64,000 nt of DNA from JAJUFS01 sp036381175 (GTDB lineage Bacteria; Pseudomonadota; Gammaproteobacteria; Natronospirales; JAJUFS01), in NCBI GenBank assembly GCA_036381175.1, contig DASVDI010000006.1, forward strand, positions 159,424 to 223,423. Reading direction: 5' to 3'. The translations under genes were made by a program, and so were the position numbers. Shown here piece after piece: positions 36,624 through 45,234 of the stretch. The stretch's first letter is position 1; each line of letters opens with the position of its first letter. Below the pieces are notes generated by a model. That model ran no database searches. It worked only from the letters and a program-made list of their open reading frames with translations, and was not told the origin of the DNA.

Positions 36624-38894
36624 ATGAGCAAGAATCCCGGACTCGCCCGCCAGGCCACGCGCAACGTCAACCGCGCAGAGGTCGTTGATCGAAACTTCCT
36701 GAACTTTCTCGACGAATGGGATCTTGCCGCTGACGGAAAGCCTTCGGATTTGGATGCCATTCGCGCTGACGATAGTTTGCTCACGGTCGCTGAATTCAAG
36801 GAACTCTTTGAATCGCAGATGGCATCGCGTCACCTTGATCTCGAAGCGCGCGCGATGCGTTCCCGAAACGAAGGTTTCTACACCATCGGCTCGAGCGGCC
36901 ATGAATGCAATGCCGTGCTCGGCCGGCTGACGCGCGAAACCGATCCGGCTTTCCTGCATTACCGCTCCGGCGGTTTCATGATGGAGCGGTTGAAGAAGGT
37001 CGGACAGGATCCGGTGTACGACACCGCGCTTTCCTTGAGCGCATCGGCGGAAGATCCGATTTCCGGCGGACGTCATAAGGTGTGGGGCTCGGTGAAGGCC
37101 TGGGTGCCGCCGCAAACCTCAACGATCGCCTCGCACTTGCCGAAAGCGGTGGGCGCTGCCGTCGCAATTGGCCAAACGAAACTGCTTGGCATCGAAGCAC
37201 CTGTTCCGACGGATTCCATCGTTTATTGCTCATTCGGCGATGCTTCGGCAAATCACGCCACCGCGCAAACCGCTTTCAACTCCGCCGGCTGGACTGCGCA
37301 TCAGAATCTTCCCTGCCCGATTCTTTTCGTCTGTGAAGACAATGACATCGGCATTTCCACGCGCAGCCCGAACGGCTGGATCGAATCTCAGTTCTCGAAC
37401 CGCGCGGGAATCAAGTATTTCAAAGCGGATGGACTGGATCTTGTCTTCACGTACGAGATTGCGAAACGGGCGATTGACTACTGCCGGAAACATCGCAAAC
37501 CGGTTTTCCTGCATTTGAAGCTCAAGCGCCTGCTCGGCCATGCCGGCACGGACATGGAAACGGAGTACCGCACGCCTGAAGAACTCGAACGCATCGAAGC
37601 CGGCGATCCCTTGTTGATGTCGGCGGAAACGGCGCTGGAATCCGATGCGATGACCGCAGCCGACATTCGCGCGATGTACGAGAACATGCGCAAGCGCGTG
37701 CAGGACGCCGCGAGAAAAGCCGCGAAGACAGAAAAGATCACGACGCGCGCCGACGTAATCAAACCGCTCGCGCCATACCATTCAGAAAAAGTGAACGCGG
37801 AAGCAAAGCGCGCGGCATCGAAGGACATGCGCCTGAAAGTTTTCGGCGACGAGAAATCGTTACCGGAGAACCAGCCGGCGCGACACATGGCAATTCTCAT
37901 CAATCGCGCGCTGCATGACATGATGGCGAAATATCCGGAGATGACGCTGTTCGGCGAGGACGTTGCGCAGAAAGGCGGCGTGTACACGGTGACATCCGGT
38001 TTATATCGAGCATTCAAAGGGCATCGCGTATTCAACACCCTGCTCGATGAAACCACCATTCTCGGCATGGCGCAGGGCCAGGCGATGCTCGGGCTGTTGC
38101 CGTTCCCGGAAATCCAGTACCTCGCCTACTACCACAACGCCTGCGACCAGATTCGCGGCGAAGCGTCGTCGTTGCAGTTTTTCTCCAACGCGCAGTATTC
38201 GAACGGCATGGTCATGCGCGTTGCGTCACTCGCCTACCAGAAAGGTTTCGGCGGGCATTTCCACAACGACAATTCCTTCGCGGCATTGCGCGACATTCCG
38301 GGACTCATCATCGCGTGTCCGTCGCGCGGTGATGACGCTGCCATGATGCTGCGCACGCTTGCCGCACTTGCGAAAGTCGATGGACGCGTTTGTACGTTCA
38401 TGGAACCGATCGCCTTGTACATGACCAAGGATCTGTTCGATGAAAAAGACGGACTCTGGAATTTCGAGTATCCCGCGCCGGATCAAACAGTTCCGCTCGG
38501 CGAAGGCCGCGTGTACAACGAAGACGCAAATGACCTGCTGATCGTCACGTATGGCAACGGCGTACCGATGTCGCTGCGCGCAGCAAAAAAGATCGAAGCG
38601 GAAACGAAAAAGAGAACTCGTGTGCTCGACCTGCGCTGGTTGAAGCCGCTGAACGCCGAACTGATTGCGAAACACGCAAAGGATTGCGGCACGGTGCTCG
38701 TCGTTGACGAAGGACGCAGGACAGGCGGTATCGCGGAAGAAATCTTCACGCACATTGTTGAAGGTTGCGACGGTGATGTGAAGATGGCTCGTGTCGCTGG
38801 CGAAGATACCTACATCCCGCTCGCCGACGCCGCGAATCTTGTGCTGGTACAGGAAGCGGAAATTGTCGCAGCGGCAAAAGCGCTGCTGAAATGA
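36624..38894 (+). CDS. Fused E1 alpha-beta subunits of a branched-chain-type 2-oxoacid dehydrogenase
   Basis: 756 residues. The N-terminal half (~55-400) is an E1 alpha subunit with HYRSGGFMMERL and a TPP motif starting GDAS (205-208) and ending EDND (238-241). From ~430 an E1 beta subunit follows (FGEDVAQKGGVYTVTSGL, EIQYLAYYHNACDQIRGEA). The enzyme would decarboxylate a 2-oxoacid and pass the acyl group to an E2. No E2 or E3 gene is adjacent. The EDND is a variant of the usual ENN. No ribosome site is visible, so the exact start is uncertain. Confidence 0.88.
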   Translation: MSKNPGLARQATRNVNRAEVVDRNFLNFLDEWDLAADGKPSDLDAIRADDSLLTVAEFKELFESQMASRHLDLEARAMRSRNEGFYTIGSSGHECNAVLGRLTRETDPAFLHYRSGGFMMERLKKVGQDPVYDTALSLSASAEDPISGGRHKVWGSVKAWVPPQTSTIASHLPKAVGAAVAIGQTKLLGIEAPVPTDSIVYCSFGDASANHATAQTAFNSAGWTAHQNLPCPILFVCEDNDIGISTRSPNGWIESQFSNRAGIKYFKADGLDLVFTYEIAKRAIDYCRKHRKPVFLHLKLKRLLGHAGTDMETEYRTPEELERIEAGDPLLMSAETALESDAMTAADIRAMYENMRKRVQDAARKAAKTEKITTRADVIKPLAPYHSEKVNAEAKRAASKDMRLKVFGDEKSLPENQPARHMAILINRALHDMMAKYPEMTLFGEDVAQKGGVYTVTSGLYRAFKGHRVFNTLLDETTILGMAQGQAMLGLLPFPEIQYLAYYHNACDQIRGEASSLQFFSNAQYSNGMVMRVASLAYQKGFGGHFHNDNSFAALRDIPGLIIACPSRGDDAAMMLRTLAALAKVDGRVCTFMEPIALYMTKDLFDEKDGLWNFEYPAPDQTVPLGEGRVYNEDANDLLIVTYGNGVPMSLRAAKKIEAETKKRTRVLDLRWLKPLNAELIAKHAKDCGTVLVVDEGRRTGGIAEEIFTHIVEGCDGDVKMARVAGEDTYIPLADAANLVLVQEAEIVAAAKALLK

Positions 38895-39463
38895 GCGTAC
38901 TCACCGCCGGAAATTCATGGCGAGCAAGCGGATCATTTTATTTATTGTTGTTCGTTGTCGTTCCCGCAACGTTCATCGTTCACGAGTTCGCGCACTGGGT
39001 TATGGGTGAGCTGCTCGGCTATTCCATGACGATGAGTCTCAATGCCGTTTCGCCGGCAGAGGGCGGCTACCGATCCGCGATTGACGCCATGCTCGTCTCG
39101 GCCGCGGGACCATTGATCACGATTTTGCAGGCGGTGATTGCGTATCTGCTGATTCGCCGATCGGGAAGTGCTCTCTTCTACCCGTTTCTGTTCATCGCGT
39201 TGTTCATGCGCGCCGCCGCCATGCTCGTCAGTATCGCGAACCCGAACGATGAAGCGCGCATCAGCATGATGCTGGGAATCGGCACGTGGACGCTGCCCGC
39301 GCTGGTCATTTCCGGATTGTTCGCGATGACATGGATGGCAAGTCGAAAACTTGGCCTGCACTGGACCGTGAACGTGTACAGCTACATCGTCGCGAGCGTT
39401 GGCGTGACGGGCGTTGTTTATCTCAACGCGGTTTTGACGGGCATTGCATTCATTCCGGGCTGA
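38891..39463 (+). CDS. M50-like membrane protein with HExxH motif
   Basis: 190 residues, five to six membrane segments. The first segment carries HEFAHWVMGELLG, an HExxH zinc-protease motif inside the membrane as in site-2 proteases; SAAGPLITILQA follows and may supply part of the active site. The second-site NPDG-type motif of S2P is not clear, so it may be inactive or a distant relative. It overlaps the E1 gene by 4 nt (ATGA), showing translational coupling. Confidence 0.75.
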   Translation: MSVLTAGNSWRASGSFYLLLFVVVPATFIVHEFAHWVMGELLGYSMTMSLNAVSPAEGGYRSAIDAMLVSAAGPLITILQAVIAYLLIRRSGSALFYPFLFIALFMRAAAMLVSIANPNDEARISMMLGIGTWTLPALVISGLFAMTWMASRKLGLHWTVNVYSYIVASVGVTGVVYLNAVLTGIAFIPG

Positions 39464-39475
39464 CGTTTTTTTCCG

Positions 39476-40369
39476 TTATCCCGCCGTCCCGAACTGCTCC
39501 GCAAGAAAATCCACGAACACGCGCACTTTCGGCGCGAGGTTCTGGCGCGTCGGAAAGACGGCGGAAAGCGTGACTTTCTGCATTTCGAATTCCGACAAAA
39601 CAGCGATCAATATTCCCTCACGCAGTTCCTTTTCCACGAACAACGCCGGGAACCGCAGGATGCCGAGCCCGTCGAGCGCGGCGCGTTTGAGTGCGCCATC
39701 GTTGTTGCAACGAAACCCGCCTTGCACCCGAACGCTGACGAGCTGGTGCAAACCGTGGCAATAGCGCCATTCGCTCGGGCTGCGGTCCAGGCTGTAGGCC
39801 AGGCACTCGTGGTCGCGAAGGTCTGATGGCGTTTTCGGCCTGCCGTGTTTTGCGAGGTATTCAGGAGAGGCAACTGTCACCATGCGGATGTCCGCGAGCT
39901 TGCGCGCGATCAGCGAGCTGCTCGCCAGTGTCGTGATGCGAATGCCGACATCGAAACCTTCTTCGACGAGATCGATGATGCGGTTGTCGAGATCGAGATC
40001 CAGCGTCACCTCCGGATAGCGCTTGCGGAACTTGGCAAACAGCGGCGCGAGGAAGACCTCGCCGAAATGCGACGGCGCGGTGACGCGCAGGCGTCCGCGC
40101 GGCTGGCCGGTGAGCTCGACGACATCCGATTCCGCTGCAGCGAGATCCGCGATCGCGACGCTCGCTTTCGCGTACAGCGATTCGCCCGCTTCGGTGAGCG
40201 TCAGTCTGCGGGTCGTGCGGTTCAGGAGCCGGGCGCCGAGGCGAGCCTCAAGCCGCCCGACGTACTTGCTGACCGCGGCCTTCGAAAGCGCGAGATTTTC
40301 GGCCGCAGCGGTGAAACTGCCTTTTTCGACAACCTGCACGAACGCGGCAATATCGGAAATCTGGTTCAT
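39476..40369 (-). CDS. LysR-family transcriptional regulator
   Basis: 297 residues. An N-terminal winged helix-turn-helix (ISDIAAFVQVVEKGSFTAAA) is followed by an effector domain from ~90 (GRLRVTAPSHFGEVFLAPL). It belongs to the CrgA-like/aromatic-type LysR branch. It is divergent from a rhodanese gene and likely controls it. Confidence 0.92.
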   Translation of the reverse strand: MNQISDIAAFVQVVEKGSFTAAAENLALSKAAVSKYVGRLEARLGARLLNRTTRRLTLTEAGESLYAKASVAIADLAAAESDVVELTGQPRGRLRVTAPSHFGEVFLAPLFAKFRKRYPEVTLDLDLDNRIIDLVEEGFDVGIRITTLASSSLIARKLADIRMVTVASPEYLAKHGRPKTPSDLRDHECLAYSLDRSPSEWRYCHGLHQLVSVRVQGGFRCNNDGALKRAALDGLGILRFPALFVEKELREGILIAVLSEFEMQKVTLSAVFPTRQNLAPKVRVFVDFLAEQFGTAG

Positions 40370-40389
40370 TTTTGGTCACTGTGCAGCTT

Positions 40390-40411
40390 ATTGTTCGTAT
40401 ATGTGGACAAT
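40390..40411. promoter_or_regulatory. Candidate LysR binding site
   Basis: ATTGTTC-N8-GGACAAT is a near-perfect dyad 21-42 nt upstream of the LysR start and ~115 nt before the rhodanese start, a usual position for a LysR box. Confidence 0.45.
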
Positions 40412-40524
40412 AATATTCCATTTAACCGGATTATCAATCTTGAGGAAACCGTTAGGCTGCTCTCCATTGCAGATTCCCTGCAATGCGCCGGCATCCGGCG
40501 CATTCAAAGAACGGAGACAGAACC

Positions 40525-40911
40525 ATGAATTCCTATGATTTCGAGAAAGCCCGCGAATTTTTCCGCGCCAAGACCGCGTTCACGACCGGCGTGCATGAAC
40601 TGGAAGTGCTGATCAACAGCAGGAAGAACCCGGATTCCTGGCAGGTGGTGGACGTTCGCTACCCGTCCGATTTCGCCGAGGCACGCGTGCCGGGCGCGAT
40701 CAACCTGCCGAAAGGAAAGTGGAAGGACGCGAAAGGCCTGCGCAAGGACGCCACCATTTTTCTCTACTGCTACACGCAGACCTGCCATCTCGCGGCGGAA
40801 GCGGGAGCGGAACTCAGCGCGCAGGGTTACCAGGTCGTGGAAGTCGAAGGCGGCTGGGAGACCTGGGTGAAGAACGGCTATACCGTCGAGAAGACGGCGA
40901 AGTCTGCCTGA
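40525..40911 (+). CDS. Rhodanese-like sulfurtransferase
   Basis: The ATG at 40525 follows GGAGAC and gives 128 residues. The rhodanese fold is shown by QVVDVRYPSDFAEARVPGAINLP, an active-site loop IFLYCYTQTCHLA with the catalytic Cys, and the end VEVEGGWETWVKNGY. It could transfer sulfane sulfur to a thiol or cyanide. It is probably the target of the divergent LysR gene. Confidence 0.9.
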   Translation: MNSYDFEKAREFFRAKTAFTTGVHELEVLINSRKNPDSWQVVDVRYPSDFAEARVPGAINLPKGKWKDAKGLRKDATIFLYCYTQTCHLAAEAGAELSAQGYQVVEVEGGWETWVKNGYTVEKTAKSA

Positions 40912-40920
40912 GTCAGCGGC

Positions 40921-40946
40921 GGCAAGCGGCTCCGACGCCGCTTGCC
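40921..40946 (+). terminator. Hairpin after the rhodanese gene
   Basis: GGCAAGCGGC-tccgac-GCCGCTTGCC is a perfect 10-bp stem right after the rhodanese stop. It lacks a strong T-run, so termination is a guess. Confidence 0.55.
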
Positions 40947-40952
40947 GCTATG

Positions 40953-41116
40953 TTTCGCTAGGAGCGAGAGTGTTGCGACCGGCTCCCGCGCGCCCTCGGC
41001 AACGGCGGTAACGCGCTCCATCGGAATCCGGTAGCTCGCGCTGCCGAAGTAGCGATACTCGAACGGCCAGTCCGTTTGCAGGCCGGTATGGAGAAACGGG
41101 ATCCGCAGTGTCTCTC
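40953..41116 (-). pseudogene. Fragment of a paralogue of the gene at 44346-45137
   Basis: In one minus-strand frame this segment reads ...RVTAVAEGAREPVATLS, closely matching RVTAVAEDVRDPVATLS in the gene at 44346-45137; DNA similarity is also visible (gagtgttgcgaccgg, then ctcggcaacggcggtaacg). The frame begins after a stop and has no start or membrane domain, so it is a decayed or partial duplicate. It fills most of the 227-nt space between the rhodanese and lipoprotein genes. Confidence 0.7.
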
Positions 41117-41138
41117 AGCCCGGAAATGCAGGGTTTGT

Positions 41139-42017
41139 TCAGCGAGTGGCTTTTGCCCTGGCGGCTGCGGAACTGTTCGGCAACAGGAATAGCCGCCCTT
41201 CAGCGGGTGCAATGGCGGTGCGGGTAACTACCCTGGCTTCGATGGATGACTGCTCCCCGGACAGATCGAGAAAGTTCCATGCCTTCAACGAATCGGTCAG
41301 CAACTCGTCCATTTCGCGAAATTCGGCGTACCGCGGCAGGTCGGCCTGGTAGACCGGGTTGTGCACATTGTCGTCCGATGCGTTGACAGGAACGGCTGCA
41401 CTTACCGCCCACCGCGATGACTTGCGACCTTTCGGCTCGTAGTACACGGCGAGGATCGCCGTACTCGCCACCGGTTCGAATTCATCGCCAATGGCCGCTC
41501 CCACGAATTCGGTACCACGCACGGCCTCCAGGGCAACGTCCGTGAACACGTCAGGTGCGTCGCCTCCGATGCGTCGCGCCTCCGTAACGAAACCTTCCCC
41601 ATTCACGTCGGCGAAGACGACCACGTCGCCACCCAGTCCACGGTCCCATGCCTTCTCCGGCCACGGTCGCGGCGCCACCCGGTACAGGGTGGGAGCGAGG
41701 AACGCCTGCCCGAACTCCATCTGTCGACGTTCCCCCCGCTGCACCACCCGGAACCTCAGGTGAACGCCCGTGTAATAAACCACGGGCGTGCCGTCTTCCA
41801 GGTGCGGTGGAAACTTCAACTGGCTGACCAGCGCCTTCAACTGTTCATTGGAAACTTCCTGGGTGGTGTAGGTTCGCGAGAAGCGCACACTGCCATCGGT
41901 GTCGATCCTTATCGAACATGAAAGCCAGCCGGCGGCCAGCACGATGCTCTCTTCGTTCGCCTGCACGACGGCACAGGAGGACAACCATACTGCGATGACA
42001 ATGGCCAATACCTTCAC
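41139..42017 (-). CDS. Lipoprotein with TonB-C-like domain
   Basis: The best start is GTG at 42017, overlapping the upstream stop by 4 nt (GTGA), giving 292 residues; an in-frame ATG at 42047 would overlap the upstream gene more. The short signal ends in lipobox LSSC (Cys15 of the shorter form). A segment near the middle (GGDVVVFADVNGEGFVTEARR, then FTDVALEAVRGTEF) resembles the TonB C-terminal fold. No family name is certain. It is coupled to the upstream lipoprotein gene, so both probably work together in the envelope. Confidence 0.7.
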   Translation of the reverse strand: MKVLAIVIAVWLSSCAVVQANEESIVLAAGWLSCSIRIDTDGSVRFSRTYTTQEVSNEQLKALVSQLKFPPHLEDGTPVVYYTGVHLRFRVVQRGERRQMEFGQAFLAPTLYRVAPRPWPEKAWDRGLGGDVVVFADVNGEGFVTEARRIGGDAPDVFTDVALEAVRGTEFVGAAIGDEFEPVASTAILAVYYEPKGRKSSRWAVSAAVPVNASDDNVHNPVYQADLPRYAEFREMDELLTDSLKAWNFLDLSGEQSSIEARVVTRTAIAPAEGRLFLLPNSSAAARAKATR

Positions 42018-43132
42018 GACGAGGGCCCTCTTGTTTTCGTCGGCCACTGTTGGCTTTGGATGAACTCACGCACCAGTTCTTCGGTTTCCTCGCTTGCGGC
42101 GGCATTGATGCCGTTCATTTTCTCGTGCCAAGTGAACTGAAACCGGATCAGCCAGCCGTTGTCGGAGAATATGCAGTAGCGGACACGCTCTCCCTCGACC
42201 GGGCCGGTGCCGATGGCGTCTATTCGTCGGCCCGCACGTATTCCATTCGGTCCGGGTACCACGCACAACTCACTGGCCACGCGGTAGTCGTCGTGATCAT
42301 CTTCGCTCTTTTCGGAGAAATACGCCGACAGCGCGATCGCCGTTTCGCGATTGAGAACCACCTCTCGCAGGCGTGGTGACAGATTCTGTTCGGCGTGCCG
42401 GTCCGCGATCAGGTTCATCGGATAGACCAGGACTTCGGCGGCCATATCCGCATCTTCGTGATGGTAAAGCGCGCCGCCGATGAGCTCGCCCTGCGTTTCC
42501 AGCGCGGTGCGATGAAAACTTGCGACTTCCGGCGAAAAAACGGTTCCGCTCACCGCGTGCATCACGCGGCCAGGCGCCTTGAAATCCACACGTGTCTTCT
42601 GGAAATCAAACATGCTGGCCGAAATGTCCGACTCCAGGAAGCTCGTCTGAAGCCAGGGAAGCGACGGGGCCGCCTCGCTTGCGTAATGGATATCCCGTCC
42701 GAGTTGATCGAACGAAACCCACAGGCAACCCGACCAGAGGGGCACGCACATGAACTGCCCCATGTAGACAATGTCTCCGGCTTCGAACCGTACCGGCTGG
42801 CTCAGCCACTTCATGCGGGGACTGCCCGAACGATTGAACCGGTACTCCCCGGGGGTGACAAGCTGCGAGAACAGCATGACAGGTCCCGTGCCGTCCCCGC
42901 TTGCGCGCGTCGCGACATCGCCCGTAATGCGAATGCGCTCGCCCTCCACGGACTCTCCGTAAACAACATTGCCGTAATGGCGTCCCGCATACGGATTCCA
43001 GATGGATCCGAACAGCAGAGCGTGGTCCTTCAACTCGTCGCGACTGATGCTTTGCACGGGTCTGCTCGTGGGCGCGGTGCACGCCGCGATGAAAGGCAGC
43101 AAAAGAACCGGGAGCAGGTGCCAGACACGCAT
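42014..43132 (-). CDS. Hypothetical lipoprotein
   Basis: 372 residues. The signal peptide ends in lipobox FIAAC (Cys18), followed by Thr. The mature protein is mixed alpha-beta with several cysteines (MCVPLWSGCLWVSFDQLGR near residue 130). No family was recognised. It is translationally coupled to the TonB-C-like lipoprotein gene downstream by a GTGA overlap. Confidence 0.7.
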   Translation of the reverse strand: MRVWHLLPVLLLPFIAACTAPTSRPVQSISRDELKDHALLFGSIWNPYAGRHYGNVVYGESVEGERIRITGDVATRASGDGTGPVMLFSQLVTPGEYRFNRSGSPRMKWLSQPVRFEAGDIVYMGQFMCVPLWSGCLWVSFDQLGRDIHYASEAAPSLPWLQTSFLESDISASMFDFQKTRVDFKAPGRVMHAVSGTVFSPEVASFHRTALETQGELIGGALYHHEDADMAAEVLVYPMNLIADRHAEQNLSPRLREVVLNRETAIALSAYFSEKSEDDHDDYRVASELCVVPGPNGIRAGRRIDAIGTGPVEGERVRYCIFSDNGWLIRFQFTWHEKMNGINAAASEETEELVREFIQSQQWPTKTRGPSS

Positions 43133-43222
43133 TCGAGTATCCGTTGGGAATTAAAGAGTCGAAATCTAGCCGCCGGAGAGCGAAATCACAAACGTGAGAC
43201 AAGGAAACGCGAGTGGGAGCGT

Positions 43223-44251
43223 TCAGGCCACGCTGTCCGCGATCGCCTGTTCCTCGGCGTTCATGTCGGCTACATACGGTTCGAACAGCGGCGTGCTGAG
43301 ATAGCGCTCGCCGGTGTCCGGCAACATGCAGAGAATGTTCGCGCCTTTCGCCGCCCGCTCCGCAAGGGTGCGCGCGCAGGCGAACGTGCCGCCCGCAGAG
43401 ACGCCGACCAGCAGGCCTTCCTTGCGTGCAAGCTCGCGCGATGCCTGCATGGCGTCGACTCCGCTGACGGTCATGATCTCGTCTATGTATTTCGCGTTCG
43501 CGGCGTCTTCCGCGAGCTTCGGAATGAAGTCCGGCGTCCAGCCCTGGATGGGATGCGGTTCGAACGCGGGGTGACCGCTCGCGGGTGCGCCATCGTCGCG
43601 GCGCGGCTGCGCCTGGCCGCTTTTCATCAGCGCGGCGTTGGCAGGTTCGCAAACGACAATCTTCGTGCCGGGGCTTTCCTCGCGCAGCACGCGGCCCACG
43701 CCTTTCAGCGTGCCGCCGGTGCCGTAGCCGGTGACGAAACAGTCAAGCTTCATACCTTTGAACGCATCAACGATCTCGCGCGCCGTGGTGCGCGCGTGCA
43801 TTTCGGCGTTCGCTTCATTCTCGAACTGCCGGCAAAAAAACCAGCCGTGCCGCTTCGCGAGCGCTTCGGCCTTCTTCACCATGCCGGTGCCGCGTTCCGC
43901 TGCCGGCGTGAGAATCACCTTCGCGCCGAGAAAGCGCATCAGGCGCCGGCGCTCGATACTGAACGTTTCCGCCATGGTGACGACAAGCGGATAACCTTTC
44001 GCCGCGCACACCATCGCAAGTCCGATGCCCGTGTTGCCGCTGGTTGCCTCGATCACCGTCTGGCCGGGCTTCAGCACGCCGCGCCTCTCAGCGTCCTCGA
44101 TGATGCCGAGCGCGAGACGGTCCTTCACCGAGCCGAGCGGATTGAATGCCTCGACCTTGGCGAACAGATTGACGCCTTCAGGCGCAAGGCGACGGATGCG
44201 AACGATCGGCGTATTGCCGACGGTGCCGAGAATGTTGTCGTGAATCTTCAT
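43223..44251 (-). CDS. cysK: Cysteine synthase A
   Basis: The ATG at 44251 follows GGAGG and gives 342 residues. O-acetylserine sulfhydrylase motifs are NPLGSVKDR with the PLP lysine, EATSGNTGIGLAM and the phosphate loop GTGGTLKGV. There is a ~25-residue insert (QAQPRRDDGAPASGHP...) after the CEPANAAL strand, making it longer than E. coli CysK. It makes cysteine from O-acetylserine and sulfide. Confidence 0.92.
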   Translation of the reverse strand: MKIHDNILGTVGNTPIVRIRRLAPEGVNLFAKVEAFNPLGSVKDRLALGIIEDAERRGVLKPGQTVIEATSGNTGIGLAMVCAAKGYPLVVTMAETFSIERRRLMRFLGAKVILTPAAERGTGMVKKAEALAKRHGWFFCRQFENEANAEMHARTTAREIVDAFKGMKLDCFVTGYGTGGTLKGVGRVLREESPGTKIVVCEPANAALMKSGQAQPRRDDGAPASGHPAFEPHPIQGWTPDFIPKLAEDAANAKYIDEIMTVSGVDAMQASRELARKEGLLVGVSAGGTFACARTLAERAAKGANILCMLPDTGERYLSTPLFEPYVADMNAEEQAIADSVA

Positions 44252-44345
44252 TCGCGCCTCCTTCACGAACCGGGAACCCGAGTATAGGCCGCGGTTGCGG
44301 CGACGGTTTCCGGCGTTTCATGCAGGTCACGAAAATGACATAACC

Positions 44346-45137
44346 CTAAGCATCAGGTGATCGGCGAAGCCATCGCGCACTCGCGACGATTGCCATATAA
44401 AGGAACGTGCCCGCCGCCCACATCGCGAGCTCGAATGGCCAGAGGTTGTGCGAGGTCGGATCAACAACCCAGCTCACGATCAGCACCAAAATCCAGAATC
44501 CCAGGATCGCCAGCGGCAGGCCGGCCAGAAGCTGCCAGTAACCGCGCCATTTCCGCCAGGCCCAGATCGGCCAGCCGATGCCAGCCACGATCACCGCAAA
44601 CACCACCATGATGACGAGTTCGCCGAGCCAGAGATCGTTCGAACTGGGCGGCACGTACGCGGACAACGCCTGCTGTTGCGCGGCATTCAGCGTCGCCACC
44701 CACGCCGGCTTCGTGCGTGGCGTAGCCGATCTCGCATCATCCCAGTACAACTGCATCGGGATTGAGAGTGTTGCGACCGGGTCGCGCACGTCCTCGGCAA
44801 CGGCGGTAACGCGCACTTCATCCACGGCCGCATAACCGCGGTAGGAAAACCACCCGAGCGTCTCGCCGCTGCCTGCCGGAAGCAGTGGTGCGGCGTGTGT
44901 CGTCGGACCGTTGCCCGTCGTGGCTCGTTCGCCTCTCAGGAAAGGCCGCGTAAAAATGCGCACCGGACGATCAGTGGAATACGCGATGCGCAGATAAACC
45001 GCTTCGTCGTAATGCAGTTCGGTGCGATTGGCGGGATCGGTTTCGATGACTTGCAAGGTGACGTTTGCCGGTTCCGCCGCTGATGATTGCGACGCGAACA
45101 GCAGCAGCGCGCACGCGGCAAAAATCGTGTTCTTCAT
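44346..45137 (-). CDS. Hypothetical envelope protein with C-terminal membrane segments
   Basis: 263 residues with a signal peptide (cut near SSA-AE), a periplasmic beta-rich domain (~22-140) and three membrane segments toward the C-terminus. The domain resembles DUF4384/"kindled" surface modules only weakly, so no family is named. A fragment of a paralogue lies at 40953-41116, so this gene has been copied locally. Confidence 0.65.
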   Translation of the reverse strand: MKNTIFAACALLLFASQSSAAEPANVTLQVIETDPANRTELHYDEAVYLRIAYSTDRPVRIFTRPFLRGERATTGNGPTTHAAPLLPAGSGETLGWFSYRGYAAVDEVRVTAVAEDVRDPVATLSIPMQLYWDDARSATPRTKPAWVATLNAAQQQALSAYVPPSSNDLWLGELVIMVVFAVIVAGIGWPIWAWRKWRGYWQLLAGLPLAILGFWILVLIVSWVVDPTSHNLWPFELAMWAAGTFLYMAIVASARWLRRSPDA

Positions 45138-45234
45138 TTTCCTGCCCCCCCGGCTTTTGCGCAGACGACCGGTTCCGCAAAGGACCGTTGGTGCGTCGCT
45201 TTTGTTTCAGCGCCTTTTTACCAGGCTCACAACG

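Noticed and set aside
42395..44287. 630-codon plus-strand frame opposite a lipoprotein gene and cysK
   Set aside because: Both minus-strand genes have signal or catalytic motifs and ribosome sites; the frame is Arg/His-rich without a domain.
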